NCBI GenBank assembly: GCA_038523925.1 | Contig: JBCBIY010000004.1 | Location: 1-64,000, forward strand | DNA from: JBCBWG01 sp038523925 | GTDB lineage: Bacteria; Pseudomonadota; Alphaproteobacteria; Rhizobiales; Hyphomicrobiaceae | Direction of reading: 5' to 3' | Length of the DNA stretch: 64,000 nt | Shown: piece after piece, positions 34,173 to 43,770 of the stretch | Numbering within the stretch: the stretch's first letter is position 1 | Layout of the letters: every line of letters begins with the position of its first letter | Notes under the pieces: generated by a model | Database searches by the model: none | Told to the model about the DNA's origin: nothing | The model's input: the letters and a program-made list of their open reading frames with translations, nothing else | Position numbers and translations under genes: made by a program

Positions 34173-37100
34173 TTGATCTCCCGCAGCGCGCGCGTGAGCC
34201 GGTCGATATCGGCATCCGCGGCGTCGAGCTCTTGCGCCGCGCGCTCGCGGAGCGACAGACCGGCATCTTTCTCCGCGCCATCGCGGATCTCGCCAGACCG
34301 CACGTTGATCTCAATAACTTGATTGCGGACCGACCCGTCGCTGTAAGCCGACGTCACGCGAAGGCCCAGCCATTCGATGTCCGCAGGCGGCGCGATTGAC
34401 AGCGCACCGTTGCCGCTGTCGGCAATCCACGGCGGCAGCACGCGACCGTCTGCGAGGCGGAACGTGACGTTGGAGAGCTGCGGACCGGACTGGCCGCCGG
34501 ACGGATGGTCGAGGTAGGCGCTCGCCGTCAACGTGTGTTGCGCGTGGCCGATGTCAGTGCCCGCGGGCATCGCGGCGCCCGTGACCTCGATCATCATGCG
34601 CGCATCGCTGCCCGGCAGATCGACCACAAACGGTTTCATCTGGCCGAAATACGGAGCCTCCAGTCCCGGATCGCGACCGAATGCGCGATCGTAGACCGCG
34701 TCGCCTGATACGTCATCGCCACCGAAAATGGTGCCGAGTGCTGACCGAAACCCTTGCAGCCAGCCAAGCCCTTCGCCACCGCCGCCTGGTCCCGGTGGCG
34801 GAAGCGGCGGTTCAGGATTTGGTGGCGGTGCGGAGCCGCCCGGCCCAAACACGCGGACAGTGAGCGGCTGCGTGACCGCAAGGCCGTCTGCGTCCGTGAC
34901 GGTGACCAGCACGCGCGTCTCGGACACTTCGCCAGGGAGCAGGCCCGTAAAGTCTGCGCCCGGATAGAAGCTGTAGCTGCCGTCGGCGTTGATAATGAAC
35001 GTCCCGCCGTTGTCTCCGGTGACGACGGCCCCAACACCGGCGGCGCTGCCGTTGATGCCAGACACAGAGAGAGGGTCGCCATCGGGGTCACTGTCGTTGG
35101 CCAACACGTTGCCTGAGATCGCACCAGCGTCGCCGCGCGTTTGCGCCACATCCGCCTGCACATCGGGGCCCGGATTGGTGAGCGCGAAGCGGGCAATGGC
35201 TTGCGCGCTCGCCCCGGATGGATCGCGCGCTGTGACCGTCACGTTGAAGTTCGGGTTGCCGCCGTTGCTTCGGATCGCGTCGGCATCTGGCGTACCGCTG
35301 ATGACACCGGTCTGCGGGTCGAACACGAGGCCCGGCGGCAGACCCGAGACCTCAAACGTCAGTGGATCGCCATCGGGGTCGTCAAAGTATTGGGTCACGT
35401 CCAGCGGCGTGACAGATGAGCCTTCCGTCGCCGTTTGCAACGGTATGACGGTGTTTGGATTGGGCGGCGTGCCTGTCGGATCGGTCGGATCGATGACAAT
35501 CGGCGGGTCGTTCGCAGGCGCGATCGTGATAGCGGCCGTCGCCGTCGCTGAAGCCCCGTCGGCGTCCTCGATCGTGTAGGTGAAGCTGTCGCTGCCGGAC
35601 GCGCCGGCAGCCGGCGTGTACCCAACCGTGTTGTCTGCGTTCAGCATCACGGTCGCACCCGATGGCAACTGTCGCGTCGCGCCAACCGCGAGCGGCTGGC
35701 CGTTGATCGCCACAATCGAGACCGCATCGCCATCCGGGTCGTTATCGTTGGCGAGCGGTGCAAGGACGTCCGGCGTATCCTCGGTCACGTTGAATGTGTC
35801 GCCGACTGCGTTCGGCGCCGGGTTCGTGACAGTCATGTCGAAGGTCACGTCCGCCGAGGCGTTTGACGGGTCGCGCGCGGTGACGGTGATTGGGAAGATG
35901 CCATCGCCATCCCGGCGGACGACATCTGAAAGCGGTGTGCCAGTGATCTGTCCGGTTGCCGGGTCGATGGTTACGCCGTCTGGCAGTCCGGTCGCAGTGT
36001 ACGTCAGCGTGTCGCCGTCGCGATCGCGGAAGACAGTTGCCGCCTCGATCGGCGTGATGGCGACGCCCTCTGTGGCAGCTTGCGGCGGGATGATCGTATC
36101 CGGGTCGCCGGGCTGGTCGGGATCACCGGGGGTGACGACATCGGGCGGGTCGTTCACCGCAGCAATATTCATGGTGACGACGGCCGAGGCGGTGGCGCCG
36201 TCCGCGTCGCGCAGCGTGTAAGCAAAGCTATCGGTGCCGTTCGCATCGGGCACCGGCACGTAGCGCAATCGGCCGTCAGCCAAAAGCTGCACGGTGGCGC
36301 CAGACGGCAGTGAGATCGCAGATCCGCCAGCCACAATTGGCTGCGCGTTGATCTCGGATACGGTCAGGAGATCGCTGTCCGGGTCGCTGTCGTTGCCGCG
36401 CACATCGAAGACGGCCGGCTGATCTTCTGTGGCCGCAATCGTGTCCGCATTCGCCGTCGGGCCAGGGTTGGCCACCGTCATGTCGAACGTGACGCTCGCA
36501 GATGCGTTGTCCGGGTCCCGCGCGGTGACCGTGATCGGGAAGATGCCGTCGCCGTCGCGGCGGACGACATCTGAAAGCGGCGTTCCAGAAATCCGGCCGG
36601 TTGCGGTGTCGATGGTGACGCCGTCGGGCAAGCCCGTCGCAGTGTACGTCAGCGTGTCGCCATCGCGGTCGCGGAAGACACTTGCCGCCTCGATTGGTGT
36701 GACGGCGGCGCCCTCCGTCGCGGACTGCGGCGGGATGACGGTCGCCGGATCGCCCGGCTGATTGGGATTGCCCGGAGTGATGACGTCCGGTGGGTCGTTC
36801 GCGGGGGCGATATCAAACGACAGTGTATTGGCCGCCAGGGCGGTGTCGCGGCCCCCATTCGCCGTCCCGCCATCATCGATCACGCGGAACGTAAAGGCGC
36901 CGATGCCGTCACCGTTGACATCTGCCGCGGGCACGAACCGGAGCTGCGCGAGCTGGCTCACGAGGATCTGCGCGCCAGCCTGCACAGGCCGCCCGCCAAG
37001 TTGCAACGCGCCTTCAGCCGCCGGTGGCAGCGTCACCACTTGCACGGCCTGAAACGCATCGGTCGGCTGATCGTCAGGGTCGGTAAAACCAAAGACTGCG

Positions 37101-40100
37101 GGCCCGAGCGGCACCGGCACATCCTCCGTGCCGGCGAGCACGGCATCGGTTCCGGAAGGCGCATCGTTGACAGGCGTGACGTCGAAGGCGAACGCGCGCG
37201 GCACGGGATCGGTGTCGATACCGCCGTTGGCCGTACCGCCATCATCGCGCACCTGGAACGTAAACCCGCCGATGCCCGAACCATGAACGTTGCCCGCCGG
37301 CGTAAAGCGCAGCCCCGAGATGTCTGATGCGGCGATGAACTGGTTCGCGACAACAGGCACAGTGTTGAGCGTGAGGCTCCCCTCGTTCGCCGCCGGCAAT
37401 GACGCGATCACAACCCCGGCAAAATTGTTCGACGGGCTATCGTCAGGGTCCGAGAACCCAAAGTCTGCCGGTGCGAAGACGAAGCTGTTGTCTTCGAGGA
37501 TCGTCCGCTGTTGGGCCACGCCCTGCGGGGCATCGTTGACGCCAATGACATCAACGGTCGCTACCGCCGTCTGCGACACGAGCTGCCCGTCACCGACAGT
37601 AATGAAAAACGCGCGGGGGCTTAGATCCGGTTGGGCTGCGGTTGCGGCGAACCGGATCTGCGAGAGGTACGACGAGACGGCTGCCGGGCTTGCGTCGGTC
37701 GCGATGGTGATCGTCACCGGCCCGCTCGATGCAAGCGGGCCTGCCGGTGCGCCTGAGGCCGTGAACCCGGCCGTTGCCGGAAGTGAGATCACATCGCCGA
37801 CGCGGCCATTGTTGAGCGTCAGCGTGATGCTGCGGATGTTTGAATCCGGGTCGGCCACCAGCACATCAGCATCTGCAATTGGGACGGCGCTGCCGCCCTC
37901 GAAGAAGCTGAAACGCGCGTTACGCCCGGCGGCGGTGGAGTCGTCGCCATCAAGGTCGAGGCTCGGCGCATCGGGCACCGCGACGACCGTGATACGCGCC
38001 TCGGCCGGAACGCTCTCGAGGCCGTCGCTGTCTATGGCGACCATCGCAATCGTGCGATCGCCCGCGGTCGGCGCGTCTGAATTGTGGACGTAGCGGATTG
38101 ACCGGATCAGCGCCTGCAGATCAGCAGCGGGGATCGCGGTGCCGGGCGTCGCGTGCTGAACCGAGATCGCACCTGCACCTGCATCGTACGTGACAAGCAG
38201 GGGTGCTGTGCCCGCTGTCAGCGCCACGCCGCTGCGCGACGTGCCGGCGACAAAAACCTCGCCGCCAACGGTGAGCTGTTCACTGCCCGCATCGTCGAAC
38301 CCATCAAGCGCCAGACCGAGCAGGACGATGTTGTCTTCCGCGTCGGCGACGGCGGCATCGAGGTCCGCAATTGCGGCCGGCGGATCGTTCTCAGTGTAGG
38401 TGGCCGTGTAAGCGTAGCTGCCATCGCCGACGGCGCCGCCGGACGTGACGGTCGCGCCGGCACGGTTCCATGTCGCCGTATCGCGGCCGTGGATGGCGTC
38501 GACGCGCAAGGTCGTGAGATCGGCCGTCGACACGTGATCATGCAGCGCAACGTTCGCCGGATTGAGGCTTCCGCCCTGGACGACGATGCCGCGTGCGGCG
38601 ATCGCCGATGGGCTGCCGAGATCGCTCGCTGCAACCGCAAGTTCGACATTGCCGTCGACGATCCGAGCAAACACGCGCGCGCCCGGCACTGCGAGCTGCG
38701 TTTCATAGCCGTCGCCTGCGGTCGCAGCGGCATCCGGCGCGAACGGATCGCCACCACCGACATCGTTGTTCGAATCCCGAAACAGCGAAAGGTTCGCCGT
38801 CGCGCCGACATCGACCCAGGTCTCGCCAACGTGCGCCGCCGATGGCGCATAGCGGAGCAGGAAGTCAGCGCGGTCATCGCCACCGGCGAGCTGATCGGCT
38901 TCGATCTCAACGCCAAACGTGTGCGTTGCCCCGGCGCCGTCCGCGTTCCAGTCGAGCCGCTGATCAAACGAGACGTAGTAAAAGCGACCATCGTAGCCTG
39001 TGCGCAATGTCTCGATGTCAGCATCGCCTGCACCCGGTGCGGCAGGGTCCCAGTTCTCATATCGGTCTTGCGCAAACGCCTGATCGTTCACCGGCGCATC
39101 CTGGTATCCACTCGCGTTGAACGACGAACCGCCGGAGGGGTCACTTGCCGTCGACTGCACGTGCCAACTGGCGAGCGGGGCGGCGGTCGCGTTCGGCGTA
39201 TACGTGAGCCCGCCGCCGATCGCAGAGTTGAGGTCGACGACCGGCGCTGTGTTCGCGATCGTCGTCGCCGTCGTGGCCAAAGCCCCTTGCGACAAGGCGG
39301 ACGTTGAGACCGCGTTGTCGATGGCGACCGTGTTCGGGACACTCGACGCAACCCCGCTCGACTTGTCCCAAACGAAGTAGTCGATCTTCGCGACGCCGGA
39401 GAAACCTGCGTCCGGAAGCCAGCGCACTTCCGTGACCTTTGACAGCAGCAGCGCCTCGCCAGCCGGGATCGCGCCGAAGTTCATCCAGGTCGATGGCATC
39501 GGACTGTTCGGATTTCGAAACTGCCAAGTGCCGCCGGTCTGCGTCTGCTGAAAGACTGCGATGCCGTGGTTGGTGTTGTCGGGGTCAGCAATCGTCACGC
39601 CGGCGAGCAAGCTCTCGACCGTGCGCGTCGGCGGGTCTGCAAACGCCTGCGGCCGGATGATGCCGATGTCGGGATCCGTTTGCGCACCGCTGATGATCGG
39701 CTGGTCGTTCGACGGCCGGACATCGATGAAGGCCCGCGCCGTGTTCGATGTGTCGGCCCCATCGAAGACGGCGAACGTCGCGGTGCGCGTGGTTGTCTGC
39801 GGTGCCTCGCTGACCGATGAGAACCGAAGCGCGCTGATTGCCGCCTGGTAGTCAGCGACCGACGCAACGCCCGTCATGCTGATTGTGACAGCGCCCGCGG
39901 CATCTGCTGCAAGCGGCGTCCCAAAGCTGAAGCCGGCCGCGCTGACCCCGATCGACGCCGGAAAACCGGTTGTCGAAATCACATCGTCAGCGCGCAATCC
40001 ATCGAGCGTGATCGTCGCCGACACCAGGTCACCGTCCGTATCCGTGATGATGAATTGCGCATTCGAGTTGTCAGTCTGGTTCGTCAAGCTGTCGAGATCG

Positions 40101-41473
40101 ACCAGCGAGATCGGCGCACCATTCTCCTCATAGATGACCGAATGGTCGCGATCTTCGAAGCGGCGCAGCTCGATGCTGTCGACTGCGATGTCATCGGTCC
40201 CGCCACTCGGTGGCTGCGTCCAACGCAAGAGCACGTCGCCCTGGTCCGCGACGAAGAACGGCAGGTCGACCACGATCTCCTGAAAGTTCCACTGCCCCGC
40301 GGCGTCAGCCGGAAGTGTCGTTGGCGAGCCGGCACCTGGTGCCGCACCCGACAGGTAACTCACTTGTGCGACACCGGACGGATCGCTGCCATCGGTTGTG
40401 ATCCGCAGATACGTTGTCGTCCCGATCAGCACTTCGAACGTCGCGCTGCTCGACGACGCAAGGTCGGGGCCCTGGTTCCAAGCCGCGGAGACAACGATTT
40501 GCGCCGCGCCGCTCGCGCCGGGCCCGCGATTGAGCCCGTCGAGCCCCTGTTGCAGAAGCGTCGCGTTGCCATTGTCCGGATTGATGACGGTGCCGTTATG
40601 AAAGCTCAGGATGTCGCCGGCCTGCAGCCAACCGTCGACGTTGCCTTGCGATCCCGGCGCGGCATCCTTGACGAAGTGTGTGTTGATCAGGGGTTTGAGC
40701 TCGCCGTCGAGATCGATGGTCGGCGCGGTGTTTGGCGCAACACCGATCGTCGACTGAACCGGCGCGCTTACTGCGCTCACGCCATCCGTGACCGACACCG
40801 CAAACGTCCGGTCACCGACGGGGGCATCGGCCGCGTTCGCTTCAAAGCTGATCGTGCCCAGAAACGCTTCGGCAGCGCCGCTCGTGGCGCCCGCAGGCGA
40901 TGTGGCGCTCGCTGTCAGTTGCACAGCACCGTTGGCCGCGACGGACGCCGACCACGCAAACGCACCGTTCGTCCCGGTCGCGCCATCGTAGAGCCTCGCG
41001 CCACCAACCCTGAGAACGTCGCCGGGCAACGTAGTCGTCGTCGACACCGCGACTTCACTGACGGCCGCCCCGCCGACGGTTGAGATGACGGTGTCGGCAT
41101 CGACAATCGCGATGCCGGCCGCTCCGAGCGTGTAGTCGGCATTGTAGCCGCCAAGCGTCACCGCGTTGCTACTGTCGTCAGCGTCAAGGTCGACGACCGG
41201 CTCCGCGCCCGTCGCCGCCGAGGATGCGGCGGCAGAAAACCCGACGGCCGGCGCATTGAGAACGTCAGCGGTTAAGCCATCGCTTGGGGCCGCGCCGGAA
41301 CTCGGTGGTGATGTTGCGGGCTCAGGCGCTGCCACATCGGCAACGGCGTCGCCACCGGCCCCGTCAAACACCATGCGCGGCTCAAGCGGGTACAGCGTAA
41401 ACGCCGGCGCGCGCGACTGCGGCTTAGACGATTGAATTGCATTTTGTTTTGCCGGCTTGCGCTGATCGCTCAC
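34169..41473 (-). CDS. giant LEPR-type repeat surface protein (2434 residues)
   Basis: LEPRMVFDGA (residues 30-39) is the N-terminal LEPR-type motif of large exported repeat proteins. There is no classical signal peptide. The body is built of Ig/cadherin-like units: 'ATEDVPVPLG'-type segments with DPDD acidic turns (VCBS/cadherin-like) and three He_PIG-like units with GLPDGVTIDTATGRISGTP. I see no cysteine. The C-terminal 260 residues, after a Pro/Gly linker, form a non-repeat domain ending in a charged helix; no RTX nonapeptides are present. GTG start with AGGG upstream. The three downstream genes probably export or process it. Confidence 0.88.
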   Translation of the reverse strand: MSDQRKPAKQNAIQSSKPQSRAPAFTLYPLEPRMVFDGAGGDAVADVAAPEPATSPPSSGAAPSDGLTADVLNAPAVGFSAAASSAATGAEPVVDLDADDSSNAVTLGGYNADYTLGAAGIAIVDADTVISTVGGAAVSEVAVSTTTTLPGDVLRVGGARLYDGATGTNGAFAWSASVAANGAVQLTASATSPAGATSGAAEAFLGTISFEANAADAPVGDRTFAVSVTDGVSAVSAPVQSTIGVAPNTAPTIDLDGELKPLINTHFVKDAAPGSQGNVDGWLQAGDILSFHNGTVINPDNGNATLLQQGLDGLNRGPGASGAAQIVVSAAWNQGPDLASSSSATFEVLIGTTTYLRITTDGSDPSGVAQVSYLSGAAPGAGSPTTLPADAAGQWNFQEIVVDLPFFVADQGDVLLRWTQPPSGGTDDIAVDSIELRRFEDRDHSVIYEENGAPISLVDLDSLTNQTDNSNAQFIITDTDGDLVSATITLDGLRADDVISTTGFPASIGVSAAGFSFGTPLAADAAGAVTISMTGVASVADYQAAISALRFSSVSEAPQTTTRTATFAVFDGADTSNTARAFIDVRPSNDQPIISGAQTDPDIGIIRPQAFADPPTRTVESLLAGVTIADPDNTNHGIAVFQQTQTGGTWQFRNPNSPMPSTWMNFGAIPAGEALLLSKVTEVRWLPDAGFSGVAKIDYFVWDKSSGVASSVPNTVAIDNAVSTSALSQGALATTATTIANTAPVVDLNSAIGGGLTYTPNATAAPLASWHVQSTASDPSGGSSFNASGYQDAPVNDQAFAQDRYENWDPAAPGAGDADIETLRTGYDGRFYYVSFDQRLDWNADGAGATHTFGVEIEADQLAGGDDRADFLLRYAPSAAHVGETWVDVGATANLSLFRDSNNDVGGGDPFAPDAAATAGDGYETQLAVPGARVFARIVDGNVELAVAASDLGSPSAIAARGIVVQGGSLNPANVALHDHVSTADLTTLRVDAIHGRDTATWNRAGATVTSGGAVGDGSYAYTATYTENDPPAAIADLDAAVADAEDNIVLLGLALDGFDDAGSEQLTVGGEVFVAGTSRSGVALTAGTAPLLVTYDAGAGAISVQHATPGTAIPAADLQALIRSIRYVHNSDAPTAGDRTIAMVAIDSDGLESVPAEARITVVAVPDAPSLDLDGDDSTAAGRNARFSFFEGGSAVPIADADVLVADPDSNIRSITLTLNNGRVGDVISLPATAGFTASGAPAGPLASSGPVTITIATDASPAAVSSYLSQIRFAATAAQPDLSPRAFFITVGDGQLVSQTAVATVDVIGVNDAPQGVAQQRTILEDNSFVFAPADFGFSDPDDSPSNNFAGVVIASLPAANEGSLTLNTVPVVANQFIAASDISGLRFTPAGNVHGSGIGGFTFQVRDDGGTANGGIDTDPVPRAFAFDVTPVNDAPSGTDAVLAGTEDVPVPLGPAVFGFTDPDDQPTDAFQAVQVVTLPPAAEGALQLGGRPVQAGAQILVSQLAQLRFVPAADVNGDGIGAFTFRVIDDGGTANGGRDTALAANTLSFDIAPANDPPDVITPGNPNQPGDPATVIPPQSATEGAAVTPIEAASVFRDRDGDTLTYTATGLPDGVTIDTATGRISGTPLSDVVRRDGDGIFPITVTARDPDNASASVTFDMTVANPGPTANADTIAATEDQPAVFDVRGNDSDPDSDLLTVSEINAQPIVAGGSAISLPSGATVQLLADGRLRYVPVPDANGTDSFAYTLRDADGATASAVVTMNIAAVNDPPDVVTPGDPDQPGDPDTIIPPQAATEGVAITPIEAATVFRDRDGDTLTYTATGLPDGVTIDPATGQITGTPLSDVVRRDGDGIFPITVTARDPSNASADVTFDMTVTNPAPNAVGDTFNVTEDTPDVLAPLANDNDPDGDAVSIVAINGQPLAVGATRQLPSGATVMLNADNTVGYTPAAGASGSDSFTYTIEDADGASATATAAITIAPANDPPIVIDPTDPTGTPPNPNTVIPLQTATEGSSVTPLDVTQYFDDPDGDPLTFEVSGLPPGLVFDPQTGVISGTPDADAIRSNGGNPNFNVTVTARDPSGASAQAIARFALTNPGPDVQADVAQTRGDAGAISGNVLANDSDPDGDPLSVSGINGSAAGVGAVVTGDNGGTFIINADGSYSFYPGADFTGLLPGEVSETRVLVTVTDADGLAVTQPLTVRVFGPGGSAPPPNPEPPLPPPGPGGGGEGLGWLQGFRSALGTIFGGDDVSGDAVYDRAFGRDPGLEAPYFGQMKPFVVDLPGSDARMMIEVTGAAMPAGTDIGHAQHTLTASAYLDHPSGGQSGPQLSNVTFRLADGRVLPPWIADSGNGALSIAPPADIEWLGLRVTSAYSDGSVRNQVIEINVRSGEIRDGAEKDAGLSLRERAAQELDAADADIDRLTRALREIK
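35821..36803. repeat. near-identical 337-bp repeats inside the giant gene
   Basis: Segments 35821-36157 and 36467-36803 are close copies (offset about 646 bp), each coding a He_PIG-like unit with its flanking NDPPDV linker. A third, more diverged unit lies near 35165-35500. This points to recent internal duplication or gene conversion and to possible length variation between strains. Confidence 0.8.
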
Positions 41474-41730
41474 GGTTCGCCCTATGATTGTAGGTGTGGC
41501 TTAATACGCGCAAAGCGTGCTGTCTCGCCGCTATCTGATTCGGCGGAGATCGAGCCTCCGCGAAGCTGCCTGGGGCGTGAGGCGCGCCATCAGGTATGGC
41601 GCGACGGGCACGTCATTTGACGTTGATCGTTCGAACGTCTGGGCGCGCAAAGGCGCCCTGTCGTTCGAGGGAGTGGCCCGCCGCGAGGGCGCGCCGTATA
41701 CCTTCACGAAAACATCCAGGGAGGACTGAA

Positions 41731-42783
41731 ATGAAAAGCTACGGACGCGATCTCCGCCGTCTCGTTGCAGCCGGTGCCGCCGCCGCAATGCTTGTGACGA
41801 CCGCCAGCGCCGGCGCTCAAGCCGCAGACGTCACGCTGACGCTGCACCACTTCCTGAGCCCGAAGTCTGCAACCCATTCAAAGTTCCTGGCGCCCTGGGC
41901 CAAGCAGGTTGAGGCGGACTCCAATGGCCGCATCAAGATCGAGCTGTTCCCGTCGATGGCCATGGGCGGCAAGCCACCGGAACTCTACCGGCAGTTGCGC
42001 GATGGCGCCGCCGATCTCGTCTGGACGCTGCCCGGCTACACGCCCGGCGTCTTTCCGCGCGTTGAGGTTTTCGAACTGCCCGGCGTCCATCGCGGATCGG
42101 CGAAGGCGACGACGCTCGCGATCCAAGACACGTTCGATGCCATCAAAGACGACTTCAAAGACATCAAGCCGATCCTGGTCCACGTGCATGCCGGCAACGC
42201 GCTGCATCTCGTCAACGGTTGTGTTGAGACCATCGCGGACATGCGCGGCCTAAAACTGCGGACACCGACACGGACAGGCGGATGGATGATCTCAAGCTGG
42301 CGCGCGGAGCCTGTGGGCATGCCGGTCCCGGCGTTGCCGCAAGCGCTTTCCAAAGGCGCGATAGACGGCGCACTCATCCCGTTCGAAATTGTCCCGCCCC
42401 TCAAAGTGCATGAACTGACGAAGTGCTCGATGAGTGGTGATGGCGGGCTGCGCTTCGGCACCTCCGTGTTCCTATTCGGCATGAACAAAGGCCGCTACGA
42501 CGGCCTGCCTGACGACCTGAAGGCCGTGATCGACAAGAACTCCGGCGCGGCCATCGCCGAGAAGATCGGCGCGCTTTGGGATACGGTCGAGGCACCGGGC
42601 GAGAAGCTTCAATCGGGCACCGGGTCGCCTGTGAAGACTTTGTCCGCGGCGGCGACGGAGGACGTGGTCAAGCGGTCGGAAGACGTCGTCGCCCGTTGGG
42701 TGAAAGAGGTGAGCGGCCGGGGCATCGACGGCGAAGCGCTCGTCGCGGCTGCGCGGAAGGCCGTCGCCCAGCAAGGCCAATAG
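41731..42783 (+). CDS. TRAP transporter solute-binding protein (DctP type), orphan
   Basis: A protein of 350 residues. A signal peptide (to about residue 32, AQAADV) leads into a DctP-family binding protein: LTLHHFLSPKSATHSKFLAPW, GRIKIELFPSMAMGG, the DLVWTLPGYTPGVFPRVEVFELPG region, and the carboxylate-binding Arg segment GLKLRTPTRTGG. It would capture an organic acid in the periplasm. No DctQ or DctM permease gene is next to it. ATG 41731 has AGGGAGGA upstream. A 10-bp palindrome CGTTCGAACG lies at 41628-41637 in the promoter region. Confidence 0.9.
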   Translation: MKSYGRDLRRLVAAGAAAAMLVTTASAGAQAADVTLTLHHFLSPKSATHSKFLAPWAKQVEADSNGRIKIELFPSMAMGGKPPELYRQLRDGAADLVWTLPGYTPGVFPRVEVFELPGVHRGSAKATTLAIQDTFDAIKDDFKDIKPILVHVHAGNALHLVNGCVETIADMRGLKLRTPTRTGGWMISSWRAEPVGMPVPALPQALSKGAIDGALIPFEIVPPLKVHELTKCSMSGDGGLRFGTSVFLFGMNKGRYDGLPDDLKAVIDKNSGAAIAEKIGALWDTVEAPGEKLQSGTGSPVKTLSAAATEDVVKRSEDVVARWVKEVSGRGIDGEALVAAARKAVAQQGQ

Positions 42784-42807
42784 CAGCAGGCATAGCGAGG
42801 CGCGGCG

Positions 42808-43716
42808 GTGGCCGAATACCTGACGACCAAGGAGCTCGCCGCGCTTCTCCGCATCAAGGAGCGCAAGGTCTATGACCTTGCCGCCTCCGGCAAAATCCCG
42901 GTCTCGCGAGCGACGGGCAAGCTGCTCTTTCCTCGCGCGGAAATCGACGCCTGGATTGCTGCCGGAACGGGCGGCGCCGTGCAGGCCTCCGCCGTGGCGC
43001 CCGCTGCCAGGAACGCAGCGGCCGAGCGCACGCGACCGAACGTTGTGCTTGGCAGCCATGACCCGCTGCTTGAGTGGTCGCTCAAAGAGTCGGGCTCCGG
43101 CCTCGCGGCTTACTTCGACGGCAGCGGCGACGGCCTCCGCCGGTTCGCGGCTGGCGAAGGCATCGCAGCCGGCGTCCATCTCTATGACGCCGCGGCAGAC
43201 GACTGGAACACGGCGGCGGCTCTTGGCCCGGTCGCGCAAACGCCGTCCGTCGCGATCGATTGGGCCAAGCGCCGGCGCGGACTGATCCTGCGCGACGGCG
43301 TCGCCGATCGTGTCGGATCGCTTGCAGACCTCGTGGGCGTCCGGTTCGCAGGCCGGCAATCGGATGCTGGCGCGCAGGTCCTACTAGCCGCCAAGCTGCG
43401 CGAGGCCGCGGTATCTGACAGCGCCATCAACACAACCGTTGTCGCCCGCAGCGAGACCGACGCCGTCATGGCGCTTGTTGAGGATCGCGCAGATGCCTGT
43501 TTCGGCCTCGAGATGCTGGCCGCCCAGTTCAAGCTTGTATTCGTGCCGATCGTCGAAGAGCGGTTCGATCTCATTGTCGACCGCCGCGCGTATTTCGAGG
43601 CGCCGCTGCAATCGCTGCTTGAGTTTACCCGCACAAAAGCGTTTGCCGCCAAAGCCGAAGCCTTCCCCGGCTACAACACAACCGGCCTGGGCGCCGTGCG
43701 CTTCAACGGCCCATAG
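42808..43716 (+). CDS. excisionase-type HTH plus binding-protein-domain regulator
   Basis: A protein of 302 residues. Residues 1-50 are a MerR/excisionase-type winged HTH (YLTTKELAALLRIKERKVYD, then RATGKLLFPRAEIDAWI). Residues about 75-300 resemble the PBP-like substrate-binding fold (VVLGSHDPLLEWSLKESG, AVMALVEDRADACFG), as found in one-component regulators that sense small anions or organic ligands. GTG start at 42808, 25 bp after the TRAP gene, so the pair is likely co-transcribed and this may regulate it. Confidence 0.8.
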   Translation: MAEYLTTKELAALLRIKERKVYDLAASGKIPVSRATGKLLFPRAEIDAWIAAGTGGAVQASAVAPAARNAAAERTRPNVVLGSHDPLLEWSLKESGSGLAAYFDGSGDGLRRFAAGEGIAAGVHLYDAAADDWNTAAALGPVAQTPSVAIDWAKRRRGLILRDGVADRVGSLADLVGVRFAGRQSDAGAQVLLAAKLREAAVSDSAINTTVVARSETDAVMALVEDRADACFGLEMLAAQFKLVFVPIVEERFDLIVDRRAYFEAPLQSLLEFTRTKAFAAKAEAFPGYNTTGLGAVRFNGP

Positions 43717-43770
43717 CGCGGCCGGTTCGGCCGCAGCCGTGCTATTGCCCGGTGGCGCAAAACCGGCCGC

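Noticed and set aside
37290..41083. Several long plus-strand frames opposite the giant gene
   Set aside because: Shadow frames of a GC-rich repeat gene; no ribosome sites or motifs.
34169..41473. RTX toxin/adhesin assignment for the giant protein
   Set aside because: No Gly/Asp-rich nonapeptides at the C-terminus and no ABC exporter gene next to it.
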